From Chryseobacterium sp. E1 (GTDB lineage Bacteria > Bacteroidota > Bacteroidia > Flavobacteriales > Weeksellaceae): 64,000 nucleotides of DNA. Positions 31,704-41,628 of this stretch are shown here, piece after piece. The stretch's first letter is position 1. Each line of letters starts with the position of its first letter. A program made the position numbers and the translations under genes. Location of the stretch: assembly GCA_019203745.1 (NCBI GenBank), contig CP078104.1, positions 806,001 through 870,000 on the forward strand, in the 5' to 3' direction. The notes below the pieces were generated by a model. The model had not been told where the DNA came from. It saw nothing but the letters and a program-made list of their open reading frames with translations, and made no database searches.

Positions 31704-33776
31704 ATGGAAAATACACTTCACGAAAAAGTTTCTCAGGATATTTTACTTAAAGCGTACAATCATATGATGCTGGCGAAGGCTATGGCTGACATTTATGAAG
31801 AAAACAGGAATGTGTGTAAATATGTTCACAGTACTTCAAGAGGCCATGAAGCGATCCAGCTGGCAACGGCTTACCAGCTTAAAAAAGAAGACTGGGTTTC
31901 TCCTTATTACAGGGACGAAAGCATTCTTCTGGGAATTGGTTTTGAGCCTTATCAGCTAATGCTTTCAGCTATTGGCGAAGGCTGACGATCCTTTTTCAGG
32001 GGAAGATCCTATTATTCTCACCCTTCAAGCAGAGACGAAAACAAACCGAAGATCATACATCAGAGTTCTGCAACGGGAATGCAGACAATTCCTACTACCG
32101 GAGTTGCACAGGGGATAAAATACATTCAGGATTTTGATCTTCAGCATTTTGAAAACAATCCTGTAGTGGTTTGCAGCCTTGGGGACAATTCTGTGACTGA
32201 AGGTGAAGTGAGTGAGGCTTTACAGTTTGCAGCATTACACCAGCTTCCTATTATCTTCCTGGTTCAGGATAATGAATGGGGAATTTCTGTAACAAAGGAT
32301 GAAGCCAGAACCTGCGACGCTTATGATTTTGTAGCGGGATTCACAGGATTAAGCAGAATGAGAGTAGACGGAACTGATTTCGTGGAAAGTTTCGAAGCGA
32401 TGAAAAAAGCCGTGGATTTTGTAAGAACAGAAAGAAAACCTCTTGTTGTTTGTGCAAAAACGGTACTGATAGGACACCATACTTCAGGAGTAAGAAGAGA
32501 ATTCTACAGAGACGAAGAAGATTTAACAAAACATAGAGCTAAAGATCCGGGAGAAATCCTTAGAAAACACTTGCTGGAAACAGGAGTGGATGAAGATCTT
32601 TTAAAGCAAATCACTAAAAAGGCACGCCTTGAAGCAGAAGAAGCTTTTGAAAAAGCTAAAAATGCAGAAGATCCGAAGCCTGAAACCGTAATGCAGCACG
32701 TTTTTGCCCCTACTCCTATCACAGAGGAAACGGGAACCCGTGAACCTGCTAACGGAGAAAAAATTGTAATGGTAGATGCTGCCATTCACGCAATTCAGGA
32801 GCTGATGTGGAAACACCCTGAAGCCCTTCTTTACGGACAGGATGTAGGAGAAAGAATTGGTGGGGTTTTCCGTGAAACGGTGACTTTAGGGAAGAAATTC
32901 GGAAGCAAAAGAGTATTCAACACTGCCATTCAGGAAGCTTACATCATTGGATCTACAGCGGGGATGAGTGCCGTAGGATTGAAACCAATTGTTGAGGTTC
33001 AGTTTGCAGACTATATTTATCCGGGAATCAACCAGCTGATTACAGAGATTTCAAAATCCAGCTATCTGAGTGGTGGAAAATTCCCTGTAAGCAATATCAT
33101 CCGTGTTCCTATCGGAGCATATGGTGGTGGTGGCCCTTACCACAGCGGAAGCGTTGAAAGTATTCTTGCCAACATCAAAGGTATTAAAATAGCCTACCCA
33201 AGTAATGCAGCCGATTTTAAAGGTCTATTAAAAGCTGCTTATTATGATCCGAATCCTGTAGTCATGCTTGAGCATAAAGGATTATACTGGAGTAAGGTTC
33301 CGGGAACCGAGGATGCCAAAACCATAGAACCGGCTGAAGACTATGTACTTCCGTTCGGAAAAGGAAAAGTAATCATTGAAGCTGATAAAGATGAAACTGA
33401 AAAAGGCAGAACTTTATTAGTCGTTACTTACGGAATGGGAGTTTACTGGGCTAAAGAAGCCGCTAAGCAATTTAACGGAAGAGTTGAAGTGATTGACCTG
33501 AGAACCCTGATTCCTCTTGATGAAGAACTTGTTTTTGAAAGAGTAAAAGCACACGGAAAATGTATTGTTCTTACAGAAGAGCAGCTTAACAATTCCTTCG
33601 CAGAGGCATTTGCCCACCGTATTTCTAAAAACTGTTTCAAATACCTGGACGCACCGGTAGAAACAATGGGATCGCTGGATGTACCTGCAGTTCCGATCAA
33701 TCTGATTCTGGAAAAAGAAATGCTTCCAAATGCTGAAAAGCTTTCGAAAAAAATCGAAGAAATGCTGAAATATTAA
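31704..33776 (+). CDS. 2-oxoacid dehydrogenase E1, fused alpha and beta subunits
   Basis: About 690 residues. The alpha half (1-340) has HSTSRGHEAIQLATAYQL, a thiamine diphosphate motif (GDNSVTEGEVSEAL then VQDNEWGIS), and GHHTSGVRREFYRDEED. The beta half (about 355-690) has YGQDVGERIGGVFRETVTL, EVQFADYIYPGINQL, GGGGPYHSGSVESI and the transketolase C-terminal VIDLRTLIPLDEEL. The fused form is typical of flavobacterial branched-chain 2-oxoacid dehydrogenase E1, which decarboxylates the 2-oxoacid and passes the acyl group to lipoyl E2. I do not see E2 or E3 nearby. Breaks: T3 at 31963-31965 is one long and G4 at 31999-32002 is one short. The start is the ATG at 31704. Confidence 0.93.
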
Positions 33777-33791
33777 ATTTTCTATATATTG

Positions 33792-33820
33792 AAACCTCTA
33801 AATTTTTTAGAGGTTTTTTT
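33792..33820 (+). terminator. Terminator after the E1 gene
   Basis: AAACCTCTAAA / TTTAGAGGTTT stem with T run, 15 bases past the stop. Confidence 0.85.
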
Positions 33821-33979
33821 ATGCATTTTTTCACTACTTTTATTTAAGATTATCAATCACAATATTAGACTATTATCAATCAAGAAAACCTGAAACAATA
33901 TCTGTAGCAGACATTATAAAGCAACATCATCCCAGTTTGGTACTTATTTTGTCTGTACACGCAAAACACATTCATTTTT

Positions 33980-35012
33980 ATGATCACAACCAAATACGTC
34001 AATTATAAACAGGTTCTCAATCTATCCGGTGTACATCTTATTTTGATTTCTATCTGGTGTACACTGATTGCTGTTCTTTTCTATTTTTTCAACTGGCATT
34101 GGATGACCATTCCATGGGTTCCTGTAGCCCTGATTGGTACAGCAGAAGCTTTTTTGGTGGGTTTCAAAAATAACCAGGCCTATGACAGACTTTGGGAAGC
34201 CCGGAAGATCTGGGGAGGAATTGTTAACTCCAGCCGTTCGTTTGCTTCAATGGTGTATGCTTTTGATACCCAAAATGAAGAAATTGGTATTTTTGATCTT
34301 GAAGACCGTAAAAAAGAATTGTCAACCGTCACATTGCATGGCTATACACTTTCCGTGAACAGCTTCTGATCCCTACTGAATGGGAACATATCAGCAGCAA
34401 TGAAAATAATAAATTCGGGAATATCAACAGGAGAAGAAACAGGCTGATCAAGGCAGGATTTCCTGATTACGGAAGAGCCCCTATTTTCCTTCACAAATAT
34501 CTTTCGGAAGAAGAATATGAACTTAAAAGTCATTATAAAAATTTTGCCACTTATCTGATCTCTCAACAGGCTAAAGACATCAATGAGCTGAAAAACATGA
34601 ATGCTATTACAGACTTCAACCAGACCCAGCTTCAAAACAGCCTGAACGAATTCTATAATTTTCAGGGGCAGGCAGAAAGAATCAAAAATTCCCTTCTCCG
34701 AGACAGTTTGCCAGTACTGCATTTGTCTTTAATATCCTTTTTATCACTTTGCTTCCTCTCGGATTAGTGAATGAATTTGCCAAACTGGGAGACTGGGGAA
34801 TCTGGACCTCTATTCCTTTCTGTATCATCATAGGGTGGATCTATATTATCATGGAACTGGTGGGTGATTATTCTGAGAATCCTTTTGCAGGTCTGATGTT
34901 TGACGTTCCGATGCTTTCCATCTGCAGAACTATAGAAATTGACCTTCTTCAGATGGGTGGTGAAACAGATCTTCCGGATCCTATTGCTTCTAAAAACGGA
35001 GTGTTGGTATAG
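33980..35012 (+). CDS. Bestrophin family ion channel protein
   Basis: About 344 residues. N-terminal helices (about 20-75) with GTAEAFLVGFKNNQAYDRLW, then EARKIWGGIVNSSRSFASMV, the classic bacterial bestrophin (UPF0187) signature; C-terminal helices PLGLVNEFAKLGDWG and FCIIIGWIYIIMELVGDY, then SENPFAGLMFDVPMLSICR and TIEIDLLQM. Bacterial homologues are pentameric channels, cation- or anion-selective depending on pore residues, so selectivity is not assigned. Breaks: A6 at 34310-34315 and A5 at 34684-34688 are each one short. Single gene, inner membrane. Confidence 0.9.
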
Positions 35013-35120
35013 TTTTTCATGACAATACTAAAGCCTGAAATAACAGATTTTTTTATCAATGAAAAAACAATCTGAATTCACATCTATGAAATAAACAGGA
35101 CTAAAAACTTCTTCTCTATT

Positions 35121-35579
35121 TCATAAAATAATCGCCGTAGTATTTTTAACTTCGGAAATCATAAACGAGCTGTGTGTACTGGCGATATGCTGAAGCGTTG
35201 TAAGCTTGGTCAGCATAAAATTACGGTAGTCTTCAATATCTTTCACCCCTATTTTCAGGATATAGTCATAATCTCCGCTCACATGAAAACATTCGGTGAC
35301 TTCCTGAAGGTTCATGACTTCTTTCTCAAACTGTAATACAAACTCTTTTTTGTGCTGCGTAAGTTTTACATGGCACAAAACGATAAAGTTTCGCTTCACC
35401 TTATTTCTATCCAGCAAAGCAACATATTTAGAAATGACACCTGCATTTTCAAGTTTTTTGACACGCTCATAAATTGCCGTAACCGATAATCCAAGCTTAC
35501 CGGACAGTTCTTTGGTGGTTTGTTTACAGTCTTCCTGCAAAAATCCCAGTAATTTCTTATCCGTTTCGTCAAGTTCCAT
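35121..35579 (-). CDS. Lrp/AsnC family transcriptional regulator
   Basis: 152 residues, unbroken. N-terminal helix-turn-helix (about 1-60): MELDETDKKLLGFLQEDCKQ, TTKELSGKLGLSVTAIYERV. C-terminal ligand/oligomerisation (RAM) domain (65-150): VTECFHVSGDYDYILKIGVK, MLTKLTTLQHIASTHSSFM. It is divergent from the PLP enzyme gene at 35737 across a 157-base AT-rich gap, so it probably regulates that gene in response to an amino acid (inference from the usual Lrp/AsnC arrangement). Confidence 0.94.
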   Translation of the reverse strand: MELDETDKKLLGFLQEDCKQTTKELSGKLGLSVTAIYERVKKLENAGVISKYVALLDRNKVKRNFIVLCHVKLTQHKKEFVLQFEKEVMNLQEVTECFHVSGDYDYILKIGVKDIEDYRNFMLTKLTTLQHIASTHSSFMISEVKNTTAIIL

Positions 35580-35736
35580 AGATAATTTTTTGGTAAGAAT
35601 TTAATATTTTCGAATATACCAATTATTTTTTCTAAATAAACAATATTTTACAGTTTTATATTCTATAAATTCAAATTTATATTGTGATAATTACGAAAAT
35701 AATGCAAATTAGGCTGATAAAATAAAAACAAAGCTT

Positions 35737-36975
35737 ATGGAAAACTTTAACGCAGCCAACGAGATCCAGGATCTTCAGTATTTTGGTGAATTCGGAGGAG
35801 TGAATCCTTCTATCTCTGACAGTTCTACCTATACTTTCCTTTCTGCAAAAACCATGTTTGATACTTTTGAAGGAAATGCGGAAGGTTGCTACCTGTACTC
35901 CAGACATTCATCACCAATGAACCTGTATCTGGCACAGGCACTTGCCAAAATGGAAAATACAGAGTCCGCCAATGTTACCGCATCCGGAATGGGGGCAATT
36001 ACTTCTGTTCTGATGCAGGTGTGCAAAAGTGGAGACCATATCATCTCAAGCAGAACCATTTATGGCGGAACGTATGCTTTCCTGAAAAATTTCCTGCCTC
36101 AGTTCAATGTAGCAACCACTTTTGTAGATATCAATAATTTTGATGTGATCGAAAATGCAATTACGCCCAACACAAAAGTGATCTATTGCGAAAGTGTGAG
36201 CAACCCGCTTCTTGAGGTAGCAGACCTTAGAAAACTTTCTGAGATCTGTAAAAAACATAATTTAAAACTTATCGTTGACAATACTTTTTCACCCCTTTCT
36301 ATCAGTCCGCAGCTATTCGGGGCTGATGTGGTGATTCACAGCTTAACGAAATTCATCAACGGAAGCAGTGATACGGTAGGGGGTGTATATTGTGCCTCAC
36401 AGGCATTTATTGATGATACCAAAAATGTAAATTCCGGAGCCTGTATGCTTCTTGGTCCTACTATGGACAGTTTGAGAGCATCCAGCATCCTAAAGAACCT
36501 GAGAACCCTTCATATCAGGATAAAACAGCATAGCCATAATGCCATGTATCTGGCTGAAAGGTTTGAAAAAGATGGTCTGAAAGTCTCTTATCCTGGTTTA
36601 CCTTCTCATAAGAATCATGAATTAATGAAAAGCATGATCGATGAAGAATACGGTTTCGGAGGATTATTGACCCTGGATGCCGGAACCACTGAAAAAGCTA
36701 ACGAACTGATGGAAATGATGCAGGCAGAAAACCTGGGCTATCTTGCAGTAAGCTTAGGGTTCTATAAAACCTTATTCTCCTGCTCAGGAAAATCCACTTC
36801 ATCTGAAATTCCTGAAGAAGAAAGGGCGTCCATTGGTATTTCTGACGGACTGATTAGATTCTCCATCGGCTTAGACCACGACATTAAAAGAACCTACCAT
36901 AAAATGAAAGAGTGTATGCTGAAAGTAGGCGTTCTCAACCACCATGAAAACATTTCTATATCCAAATTTTATTGA
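35737..36975 (+). CDS. Cys/Met metabolism PLP-dependent enzyme (methionine gamma-lyase-like)
   Basis: 412 residues, unbroken. Family motifs: YSRHSSPMNLYL (54-65), SGMGAITS (83-90, cofactor phosphate loop), VDNTFSPL (about 180-187) and HSLTKFINGSSDT with the Schiff-base lysine near 205. The C-terminal domain carries SLGFYKTLFSCSGKSTSSEI, matching the SLG..TL...P..T substrate-carboxylate loop. The family cleaves or replaces groups on sulfur amino acids. The methionine gamma-lyase/cystathionine beta-lyase choice cannot be settled here. It is divergent from an Lrp-type regulator that likely controls it. Confidence 0.9.
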   Translation: MENFNAANEIQDLQYFGEFGGVNPSISDSSTYTFLSAKTMFDTFEGNAEGCYLYSRHSSPMNLYLAQALAKMENTESANVTASGMGAITSVLMQVCKSGDHIISSRTIYGGTYAFLKNFLPQFNVATTFVDINNFDVIENAITPNTKVIYCESVSNPLLEVADLRKLSEICKKHNLKLIVDNTFSPLSISPQLFGADVVIHSLTKFINGSSDTVGGVYCASQAFIDDTKNVNSGACMLLGPTMDSLRASSILKNLRTLHIRIKQHSHNAMYLAERFEKDGLKVSYPGLPSHKNHELMKSMIDEEYGFGGLLTLDAGTTEKANELMEMMQAENLGYLAVSLGFYKTLFSCSGKSTSSEIPEEERASIGISDGLIRFSIGLDHDIKRTYHKMKECMLKVGVLNHHENISISKFY

Positions 36976-36978
36976 AAA

Positions 36979-37010
36979 GGAAGGCTGTTTCACTTGAAAC
37001 AGCCTTCTTT
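36979..37010. terminator. Bidirectional terminator between convergent genes
   Basis: AAGGCTGTTTC / GAAACAGCCTT stem with a 5-base loop and T run. Confidence 0.85.
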
Positions 37011-37044
37011 GTTTTTTACATTCAAAGCAATAAACCTATTCTTA

Positions 37045-38042
37045 TTATTTTTTATAATAATGATGCGGAAAGGCCTCCTCAGGTTTCATTCTGAACACAT
37101 TCAGCAAAATCCAGGACTTTAAGAATCCGTATCCATAGGAAAACATCTGAATATAGGTGGAAATAACCGCCATCCCTGCAATACTTATATTTTTGGTCAA
37201 CAACAGGGCGTGGAACAGTACCAGGAAAGTATACAGTCCATAGAAAGAGAGAATTACTCCTCTTCCCAAAATAAAATATTCTAAAAAGCCCATTATATAT
37301 CCCAGCATAAACAAGGTAGGAAATGCAAAAGAAGCCTTCACATAATTCGGATGCCTCTGATTAAGGATAGGTCTTGCACAACCGAACTGGTAAACCTGTT
37401 TGGAGAATTTTCCAAAATCTACCCTGCGTTTATGATAAACTGCAATATCATCAAAGAAAGCTGTTGTATATCCGTTTTCCCAAAGAGTCATCGACAGGTC
37501 CGGGTCTTCCCTATTCTCATCTCTGAAAATCCGCCTACTTTTTCAAAAACAGATTTTTTCACTCCCATATTAAAACTTCTGGGCTGAAATTTCGAAACTG
37601 CTTTCTTGCTCCCTCTTATTCCTCCTGTTGTAAATACTGAGGTCATAGAATAGGAAATGGCTTTCTGCATCAAGTTAAATCCTTTATGCGCTTTATCTGC
37701 TCCCCGAATGCATCACATGGAATAGTAAGGATATCATTTTTAATATGTTCAATATAATCTTTCTCTACAATCACATCACTGTCTACAAAAACCAGCCATT
37801 CATTGGCAGCTCTCGCCGCACCATAGTTTCTGGTAAGTCCCGGTCCTGAGTTATTTTTTGAAATATTTAATATCGAGGCTTTCTTCAAAATTCCTGATCG
37901 TAGGTTTCAGATCGATCAGGGAACCATCATCTACGATAATGATTTCAAACGCTCTGTCAGTCAGGGTCAGAGAAGTGAGCAACTCGAAAAGTTCATCTTT
38001 TCGGTTGTAAATGGCAACAACAATGGAAATAGTAGGTTTCAA
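37045..38042 (-). CDS. Family 2 glycosyltransferase
   Basis: About 332 residues. N-terminal GT-A domain: ISIVVAIYNRKDELFELLTS, FEIIIVDDGS (nucleotide-sugar site), SGPGLTRNYGAARAANEWLV and FVDSDVIVEKDY (DxD-like). EDPDLSMTLWENGY and YHKRRVDFGKFSKQVYQFG follow. The C-terminal third has three or four membrane helices, typical of membrane-anchored cell-surface polysaccharide transferases. Breaks: T6 at 37854-37859 (one too long, or two short), C4 at 37702-37705 and C3 at 37509-37511 (each one short). Acceptor and donor are unknown. Confidence 0.88.
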
Positions 38043-38126
38043 ATTGAAAATTTTTCAAAATTACTTATTCACGAAAAAAACCGCAAATAGTTTAACTGCT
38101 TATTCGGAGAAATTAACTTTTATTAT

Positions 38127-38563
38127 TTAAATAAATATTCCCGACTTAAAATAAATACACAGGACCACAGAAATACAAAAAGCAATTACCGAGCTGCTAA
38201 AAAGAAGCAGTTTAAAAAGGTTTTTAAAATAATAAAGTTCCATCACGTGCAGAATAAAAAACAGCAAAAATGCAATTCCCAACCCGATGATGGAAGCAAC
38301 TACTATAGTCTGTATATAATTTTCCTCCGGAAGCGGATCTTTAAAAACCATAAAGAAAGATAATGCCGCTACTGCAATAAATATGACACTCAATTTCTCT
38401 GTAAAATATTGAGATCTCGAGTCCTTTTTTGTGGTTTCTCATCATAATTCAAACTTTTCCGGTCTGACGTTGAACGGAAACGAGCACCGGAACCGGGATT
38501 GGAACTTAAAAGTTCCACCACATCGAAAATAAAACCAAACACATCGAGGAGATTCCAGCTCAT
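38127..38563 (-). CDS. Small membrane protein with MSWN-type N-terminus
   Basis: About 145 residues when repaired. The N-terminal MSWNLLDVFGFIFDVVELL is followed by a Ser/Arg-rich stretch (SGARFRSTSDRKSLN) and three membrane helices (about 65-80, 88-115, 120-142). The N-terminal part is related to the neighbouring 66-residue protein, and the DNA just before both starts is also similar. One break: T6 at 38425-38430 should be T7. No known family; possibly a duplicated small-protein locus. Confidence 0.6.
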
Positions 38564-38590
38564 AGTTTATTATTTTAAACGGGACAGCTC

Positions 38591-38791
38591 TTATTTACTT
38601 ATATCGGTTTTGTGACTTTTCTTTGCTCCTTGATCGATCTTAACCGGTGATTCAGATTCTTTTGACATTTGCTTTAAAGGTTTCCCATCAGGATTCAGAT
38701 TTTTCTTATCTGAAGTAGAACGGGAACCGGAAGTAAACAACTCTATCGCATCGAAAAAATAATCAAGTAAATCGAGAGGATTCCAGGCCAT
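38591..38791 (-). CDS. Small soluble protein with MAWN-type N-terminus (66 aa)
   Basis: 66 residues, unbroken. MAWNPLDLLDYFFDAIELF then TSGSRSTSDKKNLN, followed by a Lys/Ser-rich hydrophilic tail ending TDISK. The first 35 residues parallel the MSWN protein downstream, but the membrane part is absent, so it looks like a truncated or diverged copy. Non-coding DNA before each start shares GTTTATTATTTTAAACGG. Function unknown. Confidence 0.6.
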   Translation of the reverse strand: MAWNPLDLLDYFFDAIELFTSGSRSTSDKKNLNPDGKPLKQMSKESESPVKIDQGAKKSHKTDISK

Positions 38792-38820
38792 AAGTTTATT
38801 ATTTTAAACGGTAACAGTCC

Positions 38821-39984
38821 TTATTTATTTCCCTCTATTTTATGTATTTTCTTCGTTCCTTCATACATTTCGTACTGTAAAAATCTTGTTTCCAGCTTTC
38901 CGTTGAAAAGTTTGATCTTTCTTGAAGGACGAAGACCGATCTTTTCACTGCTTCCAGGTCAGAAGAGATCAGCCATGCCAATGTGTTCGGATAACTTGTT
39001 TTAAAGGTATCTCCTATTTTCTTATAGAAATCATCATCATTAATAGAAATTCTCTCATCATACGGCGGATTGAATACCATCAGCAATGGGAAAAGCTCTT
39101 TTTAGAATCAAAGAAATTCTGTTTTTTGATCTCTATTACATCCTCCATTTCAGCGGCCTCTACATTCATTCTTGCAGCATTCAGCATTCTTGCATCAATG
39201 TCATAGCCAACAATTTTACCATCAAATTGTCTGATTCTGTTTACTCTGAATTCTTTAATTTTAGAAAACAGGTCTGCATCATAATTTTTCCAGTTCTGGA
39301 ATCCGAATCTCTTTCTGAAAATCTGTGCAGGAAGATCCATCGCAATCATAGCCGCTTCAATCAATAATGTTCCTGAACCGCACATAGGATCCAGGAAATT
39401 CCCTTTTCCATCCCAGCCTGCAAGCTGAAGCATACCACTTGCCAGTACTTCATTGATCGGAGCTTCCCCTGCTCTCTTCTGTACCCTCTTTTGAATAGCG
39501 GGTCACCTGAAGAATCCATGGAGATCATCACCAGCTCCCTGTCAATATGAAGATGGAATTTGATATCCGGGTTTCTTGTTTCTACATTCGGACGTCTTTT
39601 GAACTTATCCTGGAAATAATCTACAATAGCATCCTTCATTTTCAACGTCACAAACTGGGAATGCTTGAACGTTTCAGAGTTTACCGTAGCATCAATGGAG
39701 AAAGACTGGTCAACATCCATAAATTCCGCCCAGTCAAACTTGAACAGCCTGTCATAAAACTGGTGTTGATTAAAAGCTTTAAACTCATGAATAGGTACCA
39801 GGATCTTCAATGCCGTTCTTGCAGAGTAATTGATCTTGTAAAGAAAACCAAGATCGCCTTCACAATTTACCGCCCTGTTTTTAATTTCAACCTTTCTTCC
39901 GCCTAATTTCTTTATTTCTTCTGCAAGAATCTGCTCCAGTCCGAAGAATGTTTTTATCTGTATCTGTAGATTTTCTATATCCAT
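38821..39984 (-). CDS. THUMP-domain class I rRNA (guanine-N2) methyltransferase (RlmL/YcbY type)
   Basis: About 388 residues. THUMP domain at about 45-165 (RTALKILVPIHEFKAFNQ; MDSSGDPLFKRGYRREQG). Rossmann methyltransferase domain at 170-385: FLDPMCGSGTLLIEAAMIAM (motif I), VGYDIDARMLNAARMN, and the base-binding catalytic VFNPPYDERI. It methylates 23S rRNA guanine in homologues. Start at MDIENLQIQIKTFFGLEQIL. Breaks: C4 at 39476-39479, T5 at 39099-39103 and T4 at 38942-38945 each lack one base. The short form lacks the second methyltransferase domain of E. coli RlmKL. Confidence 0.9.
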
Positions 39985-40084
39985 AATTTTTAACTTAAAA
40001 TATTTAAAGCTTTCAGTATTAAACAATTACCCATTCACCACATTACACAATTGAATTTTTCAATCTTTTAATGTTGTAAAATAC

Positions 40085-40118
40085 TTTGCTTTTAAGACCA
40101 CAAATTTAGTTATTTTTG
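40085..40118 (+). promoter_or_regulatory. Bacteroidota-type promoter for the 40123 gene
   Basis: A -33 TTTG at 40085-40088, a 22-base spacer and a TATTTTTG -7 element at 40111-40118 match the TTTG / TAnnTTTG consensus. The ATG follows four bases later, so the transcript has almost no leader. Confidence 0.6.
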
Positions 40119-40122
40119 CATT

Positions 40123-40848
40123 ATGGAATGGTTTGAATCTTGGTTTGATACCCCTTATTATCATTTGCTTTATAGCAACAGAGACTATACTGAAGCTGAA
40201 AACTTCATCACAAAACTTACTGAAGACCTGCAGCTTCCGCCTCAGTCTAAAATCATAGATCTTGCCTGTGGTAAAGGAAGACACTCTGTTTTTCTCAATA
40301 AATTAGGATACGATGTTTTGGGGCTTGATCTTTCAAGACAGAGTATTGAATCTGACAAACAGTATGAAAATCAGACGCTGATTTTTGACGTTCATGATAT
40401 GAGAAACCCGATTGATGCAGATCCTATGGACGCTGTTTTCAATCTGTTTACAAGCTTTGGATATTTTGACAATGAAAATGATGACAGAAAAGTTTTCCAG
40501 TCGGTTTATAACGCCCTGAAGCCTGGAGGATATTTTGTTCTGGATTATCTGAATGAAGAATACGTAAGAAAAACGTTAGTTCCGGAAACCGTGGTTACCC
40601 GTGGGGATATAGATTTTAAAATTCTGAAAAAAATCGAAGGCAGACATGTGATCAAGGACATCCGTTTTGAAACGGAGGGTAAATCTTATCATTTCTTTGA
40701 AAAGGTGAAGCTTCACACTTTGGAGACTATCCATGCCTATGCTTCAGAATGCGGCTTTGAAAGAATAAAAATCTGGGGCGACTATCAGTTGAATGAATTT
40801 AATAAGGAGAATTCCCCACGTTGTATCAATTTATTTAAGAAAAAATAA
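40123..40848 (+). CDS. Class I SAM-dependent methyltransferase
   Basis: 241 residues, unbroken. Motif I KIIDLACGKGRHSVFLNKLG (43-62) is followed by GLDLS, DVHDMRNPI, and LKPGGYFVLDYLN (post-II region). This resembles the flavobacterial Methyltransf_25-type proteins; the substrate is unknown. Its stop codon overlaps the ATG of the ZIP transporter gene (TAATG), so the two are translationally coupled. The promoter at 40085-40118 drives it. Confidence 0.9.
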   Translation: MEWFESWFDTPYYHLLYSNRDYTEAENFITKLTEDLQLPPQSKIIDLACGKGRHSVFLNKLGYDVLGLDLSRQSIESDKQYENQTLIFDVHDMRNPIDADPMDAVFNLFTSFGYFDNENDDRKVFQSVYNALKPGGYFVLDYLNEEYVRKTLVPETVVTRGDIDFKILKKIEGRHVIKDIRFETEGKSYHFFEKVKLHTLETIHAYASECGFERIKIWGDYQLNEFNKENSPRCINLFKKK

Positions 40849-41569
40849 TGATAACAGTACTTTTACTGATTTTAAGTGTCATCACAGGAGTATTCCTGGG
40901 CAAATACTTTGGTAAAAAAGAAAACTGGCCAAAAATCTTTTGATATTGAGTGCCGGTTTTTGATTACGATCTGTCTCAATGAGGTTTTTCCGCAGGTCTA
41001 CACTTCTGAAGCGGGCAGCAGCCTCGGGATATTCGTGATCGCAGGGTACTTCTTCAGATGATCCTGGAAGCCCTCACCAAAGGTTTTGAACACGGGCACT
41101 TCCATCATCATAATGAGCACAATATCCTTCCTGTTGCTTTAATGGCAGGACTGTTTGTACATGCCTTTATTGAAGGAATTCCTCTTGCCAATGAAGAACA
41201 TGCGCTCTCACCTTATCTTTTGGGCATTGTATTTCACAATCTTCCTATTTCTTTTATTCTTGGGGCATTTTTATTCAATGGTAAAAAGACTCAAAAAGCT
41301 CATCATATCCTTCACTGCTGATTGTAGCACTTTTCGCCCTGGCATCTCCTATGGGAATGCTGCTCGGAAATTATTTCAATCCGGATCTCCAGCCTTATTT
41401 CCTGGCGATCGTAGGCGGGATCTTCCTGCATATTTCATCAGTAATTATATTTGAAAGCAATAAAAACCACAATATTGACTGGGTGAAAATAGGACTGGTT
41501 GTCTTAGGAGTTTCACTGGCTCTGGTGATTCATCTTTTCCATCAGCATCCTGTTGCTCATTCCCATTAA
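40848..41569 (+). CDS. ZIP family metal transporter
   Basis: About 241 residues, with seven or eight membrane helices. The His-rich loop GHFHHHNEHN is in the middle; LFVHAFIEGIPLA and IVFHNLPISFILG are the conserved ZIP metal-site helices (HxxxE type). A His-rich C-terminus ends HQHPVAHSH. Zinc (or another divalent metal) uptake is inferred from the family. Four breaks, each one short: A5 at 40931-40935, T5 at 40957-40961, G3 at 41044-41046 and A5 at 41293-41297. Coupled to the methyltransferase gene by overlapping stop and start. Confidence 0.9.
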
Positions 41570-41576
41570 AAACATA

Positions 41577-41604
41577 AAAAGCTCCGGAAATTCCGGAGCT
41601 TTTT
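41577..41604. terminator. Bidirectional terminator
   Basis: AAAAGCTCCGGAA / TTCCGGAGCTTTT stem flanked by A and T runs, between convergent genes. Confidence 0.85.
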
Positions 41605-41628
41605 TTTTGTATGAATTTCTTATTCGTA

